Below, piece after piece: positions 54,627 to 63,953 of a DNA stretch of 64,000 nucleotides; position 1 is the stretch's first letter, and every line of letters starts with the position of its first letter. Source of the DNA: Clostridia bacterium (GTDB taxonomy: Bacteria; Bacillota; Clostridia; Oscillospirales; Acutalibacteraceae); contig JAKSQP010000011.1 of the NCBI GenBank assembly GCA_024404025.1, positions 23,578 to 87,577 of the forward strand, written 5' to 3'. The notes below the pieces were generated by a model. It did no database searches. It was not told the DNA's origin and was given only the letters and a program-made list of their open reading frames with translations. The translations under genes were made by a program, and so were the position numbers.

Positions 54627-55316
54627 TTATGCCATAAAAGCCATTGAAAGGGCAAGGAATACCTGCGCAGGATAATAGCTTGAAAGCTCAAGAGTAACAA
54701 GCAGATTCTTTCTCTTGGTCGGTGTAAAATAGAGAAGACCGAGGCAGGTGTCGCTGAAAACAAAAAGAATTGAGCCGATTGATGCAAATATGTATGCCGT
54801 TTCTCCGGTTGTTGCAAGCAGATAAACTGCCGTTGCCGCTTTATATGCAAGCAGAGTATAATAAATCGCCAGAAGAGCTTTCAGCTTTGCATTGATCTCC
54901 GTCATAAGAAGATTTATAAGAATCAATCCGATAATACCGACTGCGATTCCCGCCGCAAGAGGAATGATGCTGAAGCCGCTCTTTATCATAAAAGCTGCCA
55001 GGAAAAAGATATGACCTATCAGAAAGAACACGGTTCCGAGCGGAATAAGCTTTCCTCTGAATTTCGGCGCAATTTCCTTTATGCCGAGAATAACATCGCC
55101 GCACCAGCCGAACATCAGCGCAAAACATACAAGGCAGAAATACATAACATTAACGGGATTGTAGCAATAGCCGAGAATCGCTGTTGAAACAAACCCGAAG
55201 CTTGCCATAAATTTGCATATCATTCCCTCAAATGATTTTCCGCTTCTTCTGAAAAGAATACACATTGCGGCTGCAACAAGAGTCATCGCCGCAAGAATAA
55301 ACATAACAGTCAGCAT
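54627..55316 (-). CDS. YhhN family membrane protein (lysoplasmalogenase-like)
   Basis: 229 residues, about eight hydrophobic helices. YhhN features are MFGWCGDVILGI, LIGHIFFLAAFM and GSILFVFSDTCLGL, placing conserved Asp and His residues in the membrane. Characterised members hydrolyse the vinyl-ether bond of lysoplasmalogens; plasmalogens are common in anaerobic Clostridia, so the role is plausible but inferred. It lies 16 bases after the GNAT gene region start on the same strand and is the last gene of this minus-strand run. Confidence 0.85.
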   Translation of the reverse strand: MLTVMFILAAMTLVAAAMCILFRRSGKSFEGMICKFMASFGFVSTAILGYCYNPVNVMYFCLVCFALMFGWCGDVILGIKEIAPKFRGKLIPLGTVFFLIGHIFFLAAFMIKSGFSIIPLAAGIAVGIIGLILINLLMTEINAKLKALLAIYYTLLAYKAATAVYLLATTGETAYIFASIGSILFVFSDTCLGLLYFTPTKRKNLLVTLELSSYYPAQVFLALSMAFMA

Positions 55317-55332
55317 AGTTCTTTCTCCTTTT

Positions 55333-56055
55333 TTATTTTTTTACTGCCGCCCAACAGCCGCAGATCTCAAATCCGCATTTTTCATAAAAACCTGCAAGAG
55401 AATCATTTCTGCAAAAGAGATAAATCTCACCTCTGCCGTTTTTGGCAAGGCAGCGTACAAGCTTTTCGGCGTATCCTCTGCCCCGCTTCTCTTTCTTTGT
55501 GGCAACCGCTCCGAGAAGAGTACTTTTTCTGCCGCTAAAAAGCGCAGATGCGCAGGCACAAAGTCCGTCATCATCTGCGATTGCCGAAAGAAAAGCTGTT
55601 TTCTTATTCAGCCTTGAGCAGAAATCCGCAAGAAATGCGCCGTAACTGCCCATTGAAAATCCGCAGGAGCATAACAGGGCATATATTTCTTTTTTATCAT
55701 AATCTTTCAGGATCCCGCTTTCGTCAACGCTTCGGGAATCATTATATTTAACTATGAACGATGAATCGTCAATTTCAAGCTTCAGATTTTCGGCGGCGGT
55801 TTTATTGCAGATCATATCCGAATATCCGATTGCCTTCAAAAATTCCGAAAGCTCTTCATAATCCGCATTTTCATCGGCATAAACCGTTGCAGCCCCGTCA
55901 ATCCTGCTTATTGCCGCTCTGCCTTCATCCTGAATCCAGAACAATGCAAAATCACAATCTGCACCGTAGGTATCAAAAAGTGCGGTTATTCTTGCGCAAA
56001 AAGGATCTGCGGGCAAAACATCCAAAGCTTTTCCGTCTGAAACAAGAGTTATCAT
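55333..56055 (-). CDS. GNAT family N-acetyltransferase
   Basis: 240 residues. The C-terminal GNAT core has STLLGAVATKKEKRGRGYAEKLV, the Q/RxxGxG/A acetyl-CoA loop (RGRGYA), and then NDSLAGFYEKCGFEICG. The N-terminal half is a less conserved lobe, as in two-lobe GNATs. The substrate is unknown. Its start overlaps the stop of the M42 peptidase upstream by four bases (ATGA), so expression is coupled to peptide degradation genes. Confidence 0.85.
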   Translation of the reverse strand: MITLVSDGKALDVLPADPFCARITALFDTYGADCDFALFWIQDEGRAAISRIDGAATVYADENADYEELSEFLKAIGYSDMICNKTAAENLKLEIDDSSFIVKYNDSRSVDESGILKDYDKKEIYALLCSCGFSMGSYGAFLADFCSRLNKKTAFLSAIADDDGLCACASALFSGRKSTLLGAVATKKEKRGRGYAEKLVRCLAKNGRGEIYLFCRNDSLAGFYEKCGFEICGCWAAVKK

Positions 56056-57068
56056 TTTGCAAAATCCTCTGCAAGAGCACTCACTAGCGCAAGGCTGCTT
56101 TCAGCATCCTCATATTTTATAACGCACGCAGGGGAATGAAGATATCTGCACGGAATTGAAACGGAAAGTGTTTTTACACCGCCTCTGCTCTTATGGATCG
56201 CTCCCGCGTTATTTCCGCCCGCAACCAGCATTTTTACCTGGCACGGAATATTCTTTCCCTTGGCAAGTTCAAGCGCACGGTCAAAAAGCTCTTTGCCGTA
56301 AAGAGTGCTTCTATCCATAAACGAAACCGTTCCGCCGCTGCCGAGAATGCAGACTCTTTTGTCATCCTTAACGCCCGGAATATCGGCAGCCGTTGTTGTT
56401 TCAACTGCTATTGCATATTCAGGAGCAATTGTAAATGCCGATGCCGCCGCTCCCCTTAAGCCGATTTCCTCCTGAACGCTGAATGAAAACCACATATCGT
56501 ATTCGGGTTCATTCTGAATCATCTTTATGAGAATTGCGCATCCGGCTCTGTCATCAAGTGCCTTTGACTTGATGAAGCCGTTTCCGAATTCAACCGTTTC
56601 GGAGCTGAACCATGCGGAATCGCCCGGCTGAACATATTTGAACGCTTCCTCTTTATTCGAAGCACCGATATCAATATAAAGCTCATCCGCAGCCGGGAGG
56701 TTTGTTTCATCTTCCTTATCAACAAGGTGAATCGGTTTTATTCCGAAAACGCCGTTGATTCCTTTGCTGCCGACCTTGACTCTTCTGCCGGCAAGCACGG
56801 CCGTGTTGATTCCGCCGACCTTCGCAAAATGAAGAAATCCCTCGGATGTTATATCGGTAATAATAAAGCCGACCTCATCCATGTGAGCATCGATCATAAC
56901 CTTGTGATTTGCCGGTTTTCTGCCCTTTCTGAACACTATGAGATTTCCGAGAGGGTCAACCTTATATTCGGCATAATCCTTTATCTGTTCTATGATGAAA
57001 TCACGAACCTGATTTTCTCTGCCCGAAATTCCGGGAATGGCGCTCAATTCTTTGATAAGCTTAAGCAT
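56052..57068 (-). CDS. M42 family metallo-aminopeptidase (1)
   Basis: 338 residues, the usual size. Metal ligands and catalytic residues lie in VMIDAHMDEVGFI, SKALDDRAGC, SVQEEIGLRGA (catalytic Glu pair) and AIAVETTTAAD, ending with NAGAIHKSRGG and a late His near LHSP. These dinuclear enzymes (glutamyl aminopeptidase/endoglucanase M type) form large cytosolic cages that trim peptides. It overlaps the second M42 gene by eight bases at its start. Confidence 0.94.
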   Translation of the reverse strand: MLKLIKELSAIPGISGRENQVRDFIIEQIKDYAEYKVDPLGNLIVFRKGRKPANHKVMIDAHMDEVGFIITDITSEGFLHFAKVGGINTAVLAGRRVKVGSKGINGVFGIKPIHLVDKEDETNLPAADELYIDIGASNKEEAFKYVQPGDSAWFSSETVEFGNGFIKSKALDDRAGCAILIKMIQNEPEYDMWFSFSVQEEIGLRGAAASAFTIAPEYAIAVETTTAADIPGVKDDKRVCILGSGGTVSFMDRSTLYGKELFDRALELAKGKNIPCQVKMLVAGGNNAGAIHKSRGGVKTLSVSIPCRYLHSPACVIKYEDAESSLALVSALAEDFAK

Positions 57069-58095
57069 TCATTCCACCCCTTTCGGCAATATATGCGGCA
57101 ATGAGCCTTGCCGTGTTTTCAATATCCGCTTCGTCGCAGACTTCAACGGCAGTGTGCATATTTCTTATAGGGATCGAAAGAAGCGCCGTTCTGCATCCTC
57201 TGCCGGAATTCTGAATTTCATCGCAATTTGTGCCTGTTCTGCCGCCCATCACTTCCGTCTGGAACGGAATTTCGTTTTCTTCTGCAAGCAGCTTTAATTT
57301 TTTGCTCATCTCAAAATCAAGAGACGGCGCATAGCCTATCATTGTTCCTTTGCCGAGAGAAGCATATTTTTCGCTGCTTACATTCGGCGCAGAAGCAAAG
57401 CTGACATCAACCGCAATTGCTTCGTCTGCCTGAACGGAGAAAGCCCCCGTCATTGCGCCGCTGCCTCCGGTTTCCTCCTGGGTTGAAAACATAACGGTGA
57501 TTTTTGCATTGCCTTTTTTTCCGTCAAGAAGCTCCAGCGCACGCAGAATTGCGGCAGCTCCGGCTCTGTCATCAATGCACGGAGAAGCAAATCTGCCGCC
57601 TAAAAGCTCATCAAAGGAACCGTTGAAGGTTATTCTGTCGCCGGGCGAAACGATTTTTTCGGCTTCTTCCTTTGAAAGCCCGATGTCAATTGCAATTTCA
57701 TCAAAGCCCTTTACCTTTCCCTCATCTTCTTTTGAAGCGAGGTGAGGAGGAGTTGAAATCACAACGCCGAAAATATCTTCTTTTCCGTGAACGGTTACAT
57801 CCGATGCCGCAAGAACTCTCACATCGGCACCGCCGCACTTTGCAACCTTGAGAAAGCCGGTTTCGTCGATTGAGGTCACAGTCAGACCGATTTGGTCAAT
57901 ATGGGCATCAAGAAGAATGTGAACGCCGCTTCCGTCAAGCGTTCCGATAACGCTTCCGAGCGGACTTATTTCAACATTCATATATTTTTTCAGCATTTCA
58001 GCGGCAGCGTTTGCCGCATCTGTTTCGTCGCCCGAAGTGCCGTTTGCGGAGCAAAGCACCTTAAGAAGCGATGAAACATTCTGATAATCGCTCAT
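57061..58095 (-). CDS. M42 family metallo-aminopeptidase (2)
   Basis: 344 residues, a diverged paralogue of the preceding protein. Matching motifs: LLDAHIDQIGLTV, CIDDRAGAAAIL, STQEETGGSGA and IAVDVSFASAP, with GRTGTNCDEI and the terminal RNMHTAVEV His. Having two overlapping M42 genes suggests a heteromeric assembly or two specificities (for example acidic and hydrophobic ends). It is the first of three overlapping genes: M42-M42-GNAT. Confidence 0.94.
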   Translation of the reverse strand: MSDYQNVSSLLKVLCSANGTSGDETDAANAAAEMLKKYMNVEISPLGSVIGTLDGSGVHILLDAHIDQIGLTVTSIDETGFLKVAKCGGADVRVLAASDVTVHGKEDIFGVVISTPPHLASKEDEGKVKGFDEIAIDIGLSKEEAEKIVSPGDRITFNGSFDELLGGRFASPCIDDRAGAAAILRALELLDGKKGNAKITVMFSTQEETGGSGAMTGAFSVQADEAIAVDVSFASAPNVSSEKYASLGKGTMIGYAPSLDFEMSKKLKLLAEENEIPFQTEVMGGRTGTNCDEIQNSGRGCRTALLSIPIRNMHTAVEVCDEADIENTARLIAAYIAERGGMNA

Positions 58096-58107
58096 TATTC
58101 TCTCCTC

Positions 58108-59385
58108 TTATGCTATACGGATGCCGCCCAAAGGACGGATATTGAGAACATAGCATGATTTTTCGCCGAATACGGCGCAGATTCTGCTCTTGAATTCATC
58201 AAGAAGCTCAAAAGGAACGAATGCCTGAATCGTGCCTGCGAAGCCGCCGCCGTGAACTCTCCATGCACCCTTGCCTTTGAGAATATCGCTGCAGAGAGCA
58301 AGAGCAACGCTGACCGCCTGGCTTGACGGATTCTTGCAGGTATAAACATTCTGATTATACATATATGAAGAATATCCGCTTTCGATAACAAGAGCCTTGA
58401 ACGCCTCGAAATCGCCGCTTCCGAGAGCCTCTGCCTGCTTTGCAACTCTGTCATTTTCATTGAAGAAATGAATTGCACGAAGCACAGCTCTGTCTCCTGC
58501 GGAATCACGGATAACATTTATACTCTTTTCAAATTCTTTTCTGTCAACTTCACGCAAAACTTTCTTGCCGAATTTTGAAGCAACGCATTCCATTTCGCCT
58601 CTGACTGCGGCATATTCATCCGTAAGGTCCGAATGATCGGCGCCGGTGTCAACGATGCAGAGAGCGTGGCCGCAGGAGGAAAATTCAAAATCGACCTTGT
58701 TTATAACCGGCTTTGAAGGATCATTGAAATCAATTGCAACAAATCCGCCTACGGAGCAAGCCATCTGATCCATAAGTCCGCAGGGCTTGCCGAAATATTC
58801 ATTTTCCGCAAACTGAGCAATCTGTGCTATTTCAACTGCGCTGACCTTGCCGTCATTATAAAGATGGTTGAGCATTGTTCCGAGAAGAACTTCAAACGCC
58901 GCCGATGACGAAAGGCCCGAACCTGAAATAACATCAGATGCTGTTGCGGCATCAAATCCGCCGATTTTATATCCTCTGTTTTTGAATGCGGCGCAAACAC
59001 CTCTTACAAGCGAAGCGGATTTATTTCTTTCGTCCGGCATAACTCCGAGCTCCGAAAGGTCAATAACATCCATCTTATAGCCTTCGGATTTGACTCTGAC
59101 GATATTTTCATCGTTTTTGCCCGCAACAGCAATTGCATCAAGGTCAACTCCGGCAGCAAGAACGCAGCCGTGATTATGGTCGGTATGATTGCCTCCGACC
59201 TCTGTTCTGCCGGGTGCGCTGAATATGCTGACTTCTCTGCCCGCTCCGAAAAGCTCTTCATAGCTTTCGGCAACTCTTATATATCTCTTCTTCTGAAGTT
59301 CAATGTCTTCCGCTTTATAGATTTTCTCAAAAATCCCGTTCAATTCATCTGATGTTATTTTTTCTTTAAGGATTGATGTTTTCAT
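58108..59385 (-). CDS. galK: Galactokinase
   Basis: 425 residues from the ATG at 59385, the length of the longer Clostridial galactokinases. GHMP-kinase motifs are FSAPGRTEVGGNHTDHNHG (galactose-binding signature), DVISGSGLSSSAAFEVLLG (ATP loop) and HGGGFAGTIQAFVP. It phosphorylates galactose to galactose-1-phosphate, the entry to the Leloir pathway; galT and galE are not in the window. Its start lies 20 bases inside the end of the VTT membrane protein gene. The longer upstream frame is rejected as it lies wholly in that gene. Confidence 0.95.
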   Translation of the reverse strand: MKTSILKEKITSDELNGIFEKIYKAEDIELQKKRYIRVAESYEELFGAGREVSIFSAPGRTEVGGNHTDHNHGCVLAAGVDLDAIAVAGKNDENIVRVKSEGYKMDVIDLSELGVMPDERNKSASLVRGVCAAFKNRGYKIGGFDAATASDVISGSGLSSSAAFEVLLGTMLNHLYNDGKVSAVEIAQIAQFAENEYFGKPCGLMDQMACSVGGFVAIDFNDPSKPVINKVDFEFSSCGHALCIVDTGADHSDLTDEYAAVRGEMECVASKFGKKVLREVDRKEFEKSINVIRDSAGDRAVLRAIHFFNENDRVAKQAEALGSGDFEAFKALVIESGYSSYMYNQNVYTCKNPSSQAVSVALALCSDILKGKGAWRVHGGGFAGTIQAFVPFELLDEFKSRICAVFGEKSCYVLNIRPLGGIRIA

Positions 59386-60157
59386 TTTCTTCAATTCCTT
59401 CCATTTTCTTTTGTTTTTTTCCTTTTGCATATTTGACGGTTTTTTCAACGCCTATCCAAACTCCGTTAACGCTCAACGCCGCAATTCCCGAAACAAAGCT
59501 GATGATCATAAGCGGAACAAGGAAGCCCGGGGAAAGCGGGTCGAAAACATTCCGGCCGACAAAGGTGAATGAAAGCAGCCTCGGCATAAATCCAACAATT
59601 GAAAACAGCAGATATTTCGCATAGCCGAAATCAAACGAGCCATATACCGCCGAAATCGTGTTGATGGGCACTCCCGGCACAAGCCGCAGAGCAATAAGCA
59701 AAGGCGAATTACCCTTGCCGCCTCTCTGAATCAGGTTCCGAAGCCTGCCCCATTTGCTGATGACCTTCCATGCATTGCCTGCGCCGAATCTTCTTCCGGC
59801 AAAATATCTTATGGACAAAAGGATGGAAAATCCGAGAACATTGACCGGAACAGCAAGATACATCGGCAAAACTATACCGGTTAAGAAACATACCGTTGAG
59901 GTCGGATAAATCGGGATAAAGGATTTTATTGCAAACAGAAGCAGAATCGCTCCTACAAATTCCCATGTATATTCAAGCTCCGTTATCCTGACCTCAATTT
60001 GGTCAAGAGTTTTGAGCACTTCATCATACGCATACCAAAGCTCATCATATCGAAGCGAAAGCATAAGAAGTGCAATCGCAAACGAAAGAGCAATCAGTAT
60101 CAATCCCGAAAACAGAAGTATTAACTTGGGTTTTCTTCTTTTAGTCAAACTGTTCAC
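59366..60157 (-). CDS. TVP38/TMEM64 family (VTT-domain) membrane protein
   Basis: 263 residues. An N-terminal helix (LILLFSGLILIALSFAIALL) is followed by an amphipathic helix and the VTT/SNARE-associated domain: FIPIYPTSTVCFLTGIV, then YFAGRRFGAGNAWK, LIALRLVPGVPINTISAVYG and MPRLLSFTFVG. Family members are transporters or scramblases of uncertain substrate. The charged tail overlaps the galK start by 20 bases, so the two genes are coupled although no functional link is known. Confidence 0.88.
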   Translation of the reverse strand: MNSLTKRRKPKLILLFSGLILIALSFAIALLMLSLRYDELWYAYDEVLKTLDQIEVRITELEYTWEFVGAILLLFAIKSFIPIYPTSTVCFLTGIVLPMYLAVPVNVLGFSILLSIRYFAGRRFGAGNAWKVISKWGRLRNLIQRGGKGNSPLLIALRLVPGVPINTISAVYGSFDFGYAKYLLFSIVGFMPRLLSFTFVGRNVFDPLSPGFLVPLMIISFVSGIAALSVNGVWIGVEKTVKYAKGKKQKKMEGIEENENINP

Positions 60158-60185
60158 CGCAATTCATAAATTTTGCATTCATATT

Positions 60186-60214
60186 ATTGTATAATAATTT
60201 AAACTTTCGGTCAA
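60186..60214 (-). promoter_or_regulatory. Promoter of the VTT-galK unit
   Basis: On the minus strand, TTGACC (60209-60214), 17 bases, TACAAT (60186-60191), about 29 bases before the start codon. Confidence 0.75.
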
Positions 60215-60294
60215 TATTATTTTATAATTTATATATTATTTTTTAAAAATATGTTATAATATTATTAAAAAACAGAAAACGAGGAGATAAATTT

Positions 60295-61242
60295 ATGAAA
60301 ATCACCATTCTTGACGGTTATGCGGAAAATCCGGGCGACCTTTCCTGGGACTGGCTGAAAAAATACGGCGAAGTGCAGATTTTTGACCGCACTCCGAAAG
60401 AACTGATTGCCGAAAGATGCGCTGACAGCGAAATACTGATAACAAACAAAACTCCGCTTCGTGAGGAACTTCTTAAAACGCTTCCGAAGCTTCGCTATAT
60501 CGGACTTTTAAGCACGGGATTCAATGTTGTTGACTGGAAATACTGCAAGGAAAAAGGCATCCCCGTGTGCAATATCCCGTCTTACAGCACCGATGCCGTT
60601 GCGCAGCTCACCTTTGCACATATTCTTGAACATACAAACGCCGTTGCCGCTCACAGTGCTTCCGTCCACGGCGGCGAGTGGTCTTCATGCAAGGATTTTT
60701 GCTATTGGGTTTCCCCTCTTACGGAGCTTTCGGGCAAAACACTCGGAATAATCGGATTCGGAAAAATCGGAAAAGCTGTTGCCGGAATTGCTCTTGCTTT
60801 CGGAATGAAGGTCATCGCTTCAACCAATCACCCATCACCGTTTGAAGGTGTTGAATTTGCCGATAAGGATGAGCTTCTTGCAAGGAGCGATTATGTGACC
60901 CTCCATTGCCCTCTGACCGACGAAACGGAAAAAATGGTCAATTCGGATTTCCTTTCAAAAATGAAGCCCTCCGCAATTCTTATAAACACCTCAAGAGGGC
61001 AGGTCATTGACGAAGACGCACTTGCACAAGCGCTGAAAAACGGAGTTATTGCAGGCGCAGGACTTGATGTTTTATCGGAAGAGCCTCCGAAAGCTTCAAA
61101 TCCACTGCTTTCCATTCCTCAATGCTCAATTACTCCGCATATCGCCTGGGCAGGCTATGAAACACGCACAAGGCTTATGGATATATGCAAAAGCAATGTT
61201 GCCGCATTCTTTGATGGCAAACCGATCAACTGCGTTTATTAA
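60295..61242 (+). CDS. D-2-hydroxyacid dehydrogenase (glycerate dehydrogenase-like)
   Basis: 315 residues. The NAD-binding motif is LGIIGFGKIGKAVAGIALAF. Catalytic residues follow the family order: Arg in NTSRGQVIDEDAL, Glu in LSEEPP and His in SITPHIAWAGYETR. The substrate domain resembles hydroxypyruvate reductase (HprA) more than SerA, as there is no ACT regulatory domain. It probably interconverts hydroxypyruvate and glycerate. GAGGAG precedes the ATG. It stands alone between two terminators or promoters. Confidence 0.9.
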   Translation: MKITILDGYAENPGDLSWDWLKKYGEVQIFDRTPKELIAERCADSEILITNKTPLREELLKTLPKLRYIGLLSTGFNVVDWKYCKEKGIPVCNIPSYSTDAVAQLTFAHILEHTNAVAAHSASVHGGEWSSCKDFCYWVSPLTELSGKTLGIIGFGKIGKAVAGIALAFGMKVIASTNHPSPFEGVEFADKDELLARSDYVTLHCPLTDETEKMVNSDFLSKMKPSAILINTSRGQVIDEDALAQALKNGVIAGAGLDVLSEEPPKASNPLLSIPQCSITPHIAWAGYETRTRLMDICKSNVAAFFDGKPINCVY

Positions 61243-61249
61243 AAAAAAA

Positions 61250-61277
61250 GCACGGATTTCCTTTCGGAAATCCGTGC
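61250..61277. terminator. Bidirectional terminator between hprA-like gene and fba
   Basis: The 12-bp stem GCACGGATTTCC/GGAAATCCGTGC is preceded by nine A residues and followed by AAATTTGTTTTT. It serves both convergent genes. Confidence 0.93.
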
Positions 61278-61298
61278 AAATTTGTTTTTAACCGAATT

Positions 61299-62234
61299 TT
61301 ATGCTTTGCCGTTGCAGCCGAGAACTTCAACCATCTTATGCTCAACAACATCCTGAATAGCCTGACGAGCGGGCTTGAGATACTGTCTGGGATCAAAGTG
61401 GCCGGGATTCTCTGCAAGATGCTTGCGAATAGAAGCAGTAAGAGCAAGACGAAGGTCTGAATCAACATTGATCTTGCAAACTGCCATTGAAGCCGCCTGT
61501 CTGAGCATATCCTCGGGAATGCCGATAGCATCGGGCATATTTCCGCCGAATTCGTTGATCATCTCAACATATTCGGGCATAACCGATGATGCGCCGTGAA
61601 GAACAATGGGGAAGCCGGGAAGACGCTTGCTGACTTCTTCAAGAATGTCAAAACGAAGCTGAGGCTTCTGACCGGGCTTGAATTTGAATGCGCCGTGGCT
61701 TGTGCCGATAGCGATTGCGAGAGAATCAACGCCTGTTCTCTTAACAAAATCTTCAACCTGCTCGGGCTTTGTGTAGCTCTCGTTGCCTGATTCAACAACA
61801 ACATCATCTTCAACGCCCGCAAGAGTTCCGAGTTCGCCTTCAACAACGCAGCCGTGTGCGTGAGCATACTCAACAACCTTCTTGGTAAGAGCAATGTTTT
61901 CTTCATAAGGAAGAGATGAGCCGTCGATCATAACCGATGTGAAGCCGCCGTCAATGCACTGCTTGCAGGTTTCAAAATCGGGACCGTGGTCAAGATGAAG
62001 AGCGATGGGAACATCCGTTTCAGCTGTTGCTGCTTCAACAAGCTTAACAAGATATGTAAGACCTGCATAGTCTCTTGCGCCCTTTGAACACTGAAGGATA
62101 ACGGGAGCGTTGAGCTTCTTTGCTGCGCCGACGATACCCTGAATGATTTCCATGTTGTTAACATTGAATGCGCCAACTGCGTAGCCGCCATTGTAAGCAT
62201 CCTCAAACATTTTCTTTGTGGTTACCAATGCCAT
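61299..62234 (-). CDS. fba: Fructose-bisphosphate aldolase, class II
   Basis: 311 residues. Class II zinc aldolase motifs: LHLDHGPDFETCKQCI (zinc His and catalytic Asp), MIDGSSLPYEEN, VEGELGTLAGVED, GTSHGAFKF and VLHGASSV. It cleaves fructose-1,6-bisphosphate in glycolysis. The start at 62234 has AGGAG eight bases upstream; the in-frame codon three residues earlier is less well placed. It has its own promoter at 62274-62301. Confidence 0.98.
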   Translation of the reverse strand: MALVTTKKMFEDAYNGGYAVGAFNVNNMEIIQGIVGAAKKLNAPVILQCSKGARDYAGLTYLVKLVEAATAETDVPIALHLDHGPDFETCKQCIDGGFTSVMIDGSSLPYEENIALTKKVVEYAHAHGCVVEGELGTLAGVEDDVVVESGNESYTKPEQVEDFVKRTGVDSLAIAIGTSHGAFKFKPGQKPQLRFDILEEVSKRLPGFPIVLHGASSVMPEYVEMINEFGGNMPDAIGIPEDMLRQAASMAVCKINVDSDLRLALTASIRKHLAENPGHFDPRQYLKPARQAIQDVVEHKMVEVLGCNGKA

Positions 62235-62273
62235 TTTTATCACTCCTGAAATTAATTTTGCATAACCTTGTTT

Positions 62274-62301
62274 ATTATATCAAAAATTAACAGTTTGTCA
62301 A
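62274..62301 (-). promoter_or_regulatory. Promoter of fba
   Basis: On the minus strand, TTGACA (62296-62301), 16 bases, TATAAT (62274-62279). It touches the stop codon of the upstream lipase-like gene. Confidence 0.88.
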
Positions 62302-63825
62302 TTATTTTGAAAAAATCCCCGTAATAAAAGCAAATATCTTATTGATGAAATCCTTGATTTTGTCAAAGAATGTTTTAACCGGCTCAACATACGAATCCTT
62401 TTCTATTGAATCCGTTTCCTCCACATAATGAAGGAACTGCGGATATTCCTCAAAGGTGTCAACAGTCGCCTGGCCGTCATAATATGCAAGCACCTTATAC
62501 ATTTCTTCAATATCATCAACGCCCTCTTCTGCGTGAAGAAGATCCCTTACAAACCATGTCTGGTCCGGGAAGAGGCAGGTTGAAGCATCAACCTTTTTGT
62601 CAGGAGAAATATATTTTTCATTTTTGCCTGCAAGATAATCCTGCGAAAGAACGGAATCGAAATCAGCGCATGTGGCACCGAATGACGAATATTTTGTATC
62701 AATAACGGTGTCGCTGAGCAGTCTCCATGACGGAGTGAGGAAAAGGGAAGAATAGCCGTGCCTTGTCAGAATATAAAGGCTGCATTCTTCGTTGATTTTT
62801 TCAAGAGTTTCGGTCTTGTGTTTTCTGACTTTTTCGTTGTAATTATCAATCTTTTCCTTAAGGCCGGAACGGTCTGTCGGATCGTTCTTATAAACATGAT
62901 TGAAAACATAATCCTCTGCCGCATCTATCTTATCATCGGGGATCATCGCCCAAATCGTAAGCCAGCCGCCGAAAAGAGGCACAGCCGTGTCAGTTGCTAC
63001 TCTTTCAAAAAGATTTTCAAGCAGACTGTTTCCGAGCTTGCAGGCAAGATCCATAATTCCGAAATCCTTAAGGAGCTTGAATAAGCCGTCAAGCAGTTTT
63101 TCCTTTTCGTTATAATCCATAACGCTGTCAAGATAATGAAGAAGCGCATCCGGATCAAGTCTGAGCTGACCCGTAAGAAGCTCGCCGGTGTAGGTTTCAC
63201 CGTAAACGGCAGTTGTGTTGAAAATATAAGTCTTCACTTTATCATTGCCGTAAAGCTTTGAATAAGTGTTTATAACAACGCCGCCGAGGCTGTGAGCTTC
63301 AAGCACAACCTTGTCGCATCCCGAAGCTTCAAGCACATAATCAATAAATTCATCAAGCTGCTCCGCAATTTCGCAGGGGTCAAGTCTCCAGTCGTATCTG
63401 AAGCTGACCGATGATTGAGCGGTTATGCTTTCCTTTTCGGGATATTCCCATCTGATGCCCGATTTATTGTTGATCTCGCCGTCGGGGCCGAGCATAACAT
63501 CGGAAAGGACATCATTTGCAAGCGGCAGAAAACTGTCGCAGAATTTATCATAATTTCCGTCAATAAGAAGCTTTGCGATTGAGGGAAGCGCTTCCTTAAC
63601 GGCATCGAGAATCTTATCCGTTGCAGGCGGCCATGCGCAATCCGAATCGGGGTCGCTCGCATCGCAGTAAATAGTTGACGCCATAAATCCGTGAACATAG
63701 ATATAGGGGCAGTCCTGTTCATACTTTGTCTGCGAATCCTGCGCATAAACACTCAAAAGCGGAGTGAAAACAATTGCGAGGCACATCAGAACCGCAATTA
63801 ATTTTGCAAAAATTCCTTTTTTCAT
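62302..63825 (-). CDS. Secreted lipase-like alpha/beta-hydrolase
   Basis: 507 residues. Signal peptide GIFAKLIAVLMCLAIVFTPL with cleavage near VYAQD. The hydrolase core starts PYIYVHGFMAST (oxyanion region) and has the nucleophile elbow LEAHSLGGVVINTYS with Ser in AHSLG, a variant of the usual GHSLG found in LCAT/PGAP1-like lipases. Candidate Asp and His follow, with LLHAEEGVDDIEEMYK near the end. A hydrophobic C-terminus (INKIFAFITGIF) may keep it at the membrane. Substrate unknown. It lies far enough from fba to be transcribed on its own. Confidence 0.82.
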   Translation of the reverse strand: MKKGIFAKLIAVLMCLAIVFTPLLSVYAQDSQTKYEQDCPYIYVHGFMASTIYCDASDPDSDCAWPPATDKILDAVKEALPSIAKLLIDGNYDKFCDSFLPLANDVLSDVMLGPDGEINNKSGIRWEYPEKESITAQSSVSFRYDWRLDPCEIAEQLDEFIDYVLEASGCDKVVLEAHSLGGVVINTYSKLYGNDKVKTYIFNTTAVYGETYTGELLTGQLRLDPDALLHYLDSVMDYNEKEKLLDGLFKLLKDFGIMDLACKLGNSLLENLFERVATDTAVPLFGGWLTIWAMIPDDKIDAAEDYVFNHVYKNDPTDRSGLKEKIDNYNEKVRKHKTETLEKINEECSLYILTRHGYSSLFLTPSWRLLSDTVIDTKYSSFGATCADFDSVLSQDYLAGKNEKYISPDKKVDASTCLFPDQTWFVRDLLHAEEGVDDIEEMYKVLAYYDGQATVDTFEEYPQFLHYVEETDSIEKDSYVEPVKTFFDKIKDFINKIFAFITGIFSK

Positions 63826-63898
63826 CTGAATTCTCCTGACTTTATAGATTTGAGAAAATTATAACAGTTATTTTATAAAAAATCAATAGCGCAAAAAT

Positions 63899-63924
63899 AC
63901 CCGACGAAAAATTTTTCGGCGGGT
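63899..63924 (-). terminator. Terminator of the gene ending at 63954
   Basis: On the minus strand, the stem ACCCGCCGAAAA pairs with TTTTCGTCGGGT and is followed by ATTTTT, 30 bases past the TAA of the partial gene at the window edge. Confidence 0.85.
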
Positions 63925-63953
63925 TGTTTTTCATCCCGACAAACAGGGATTTG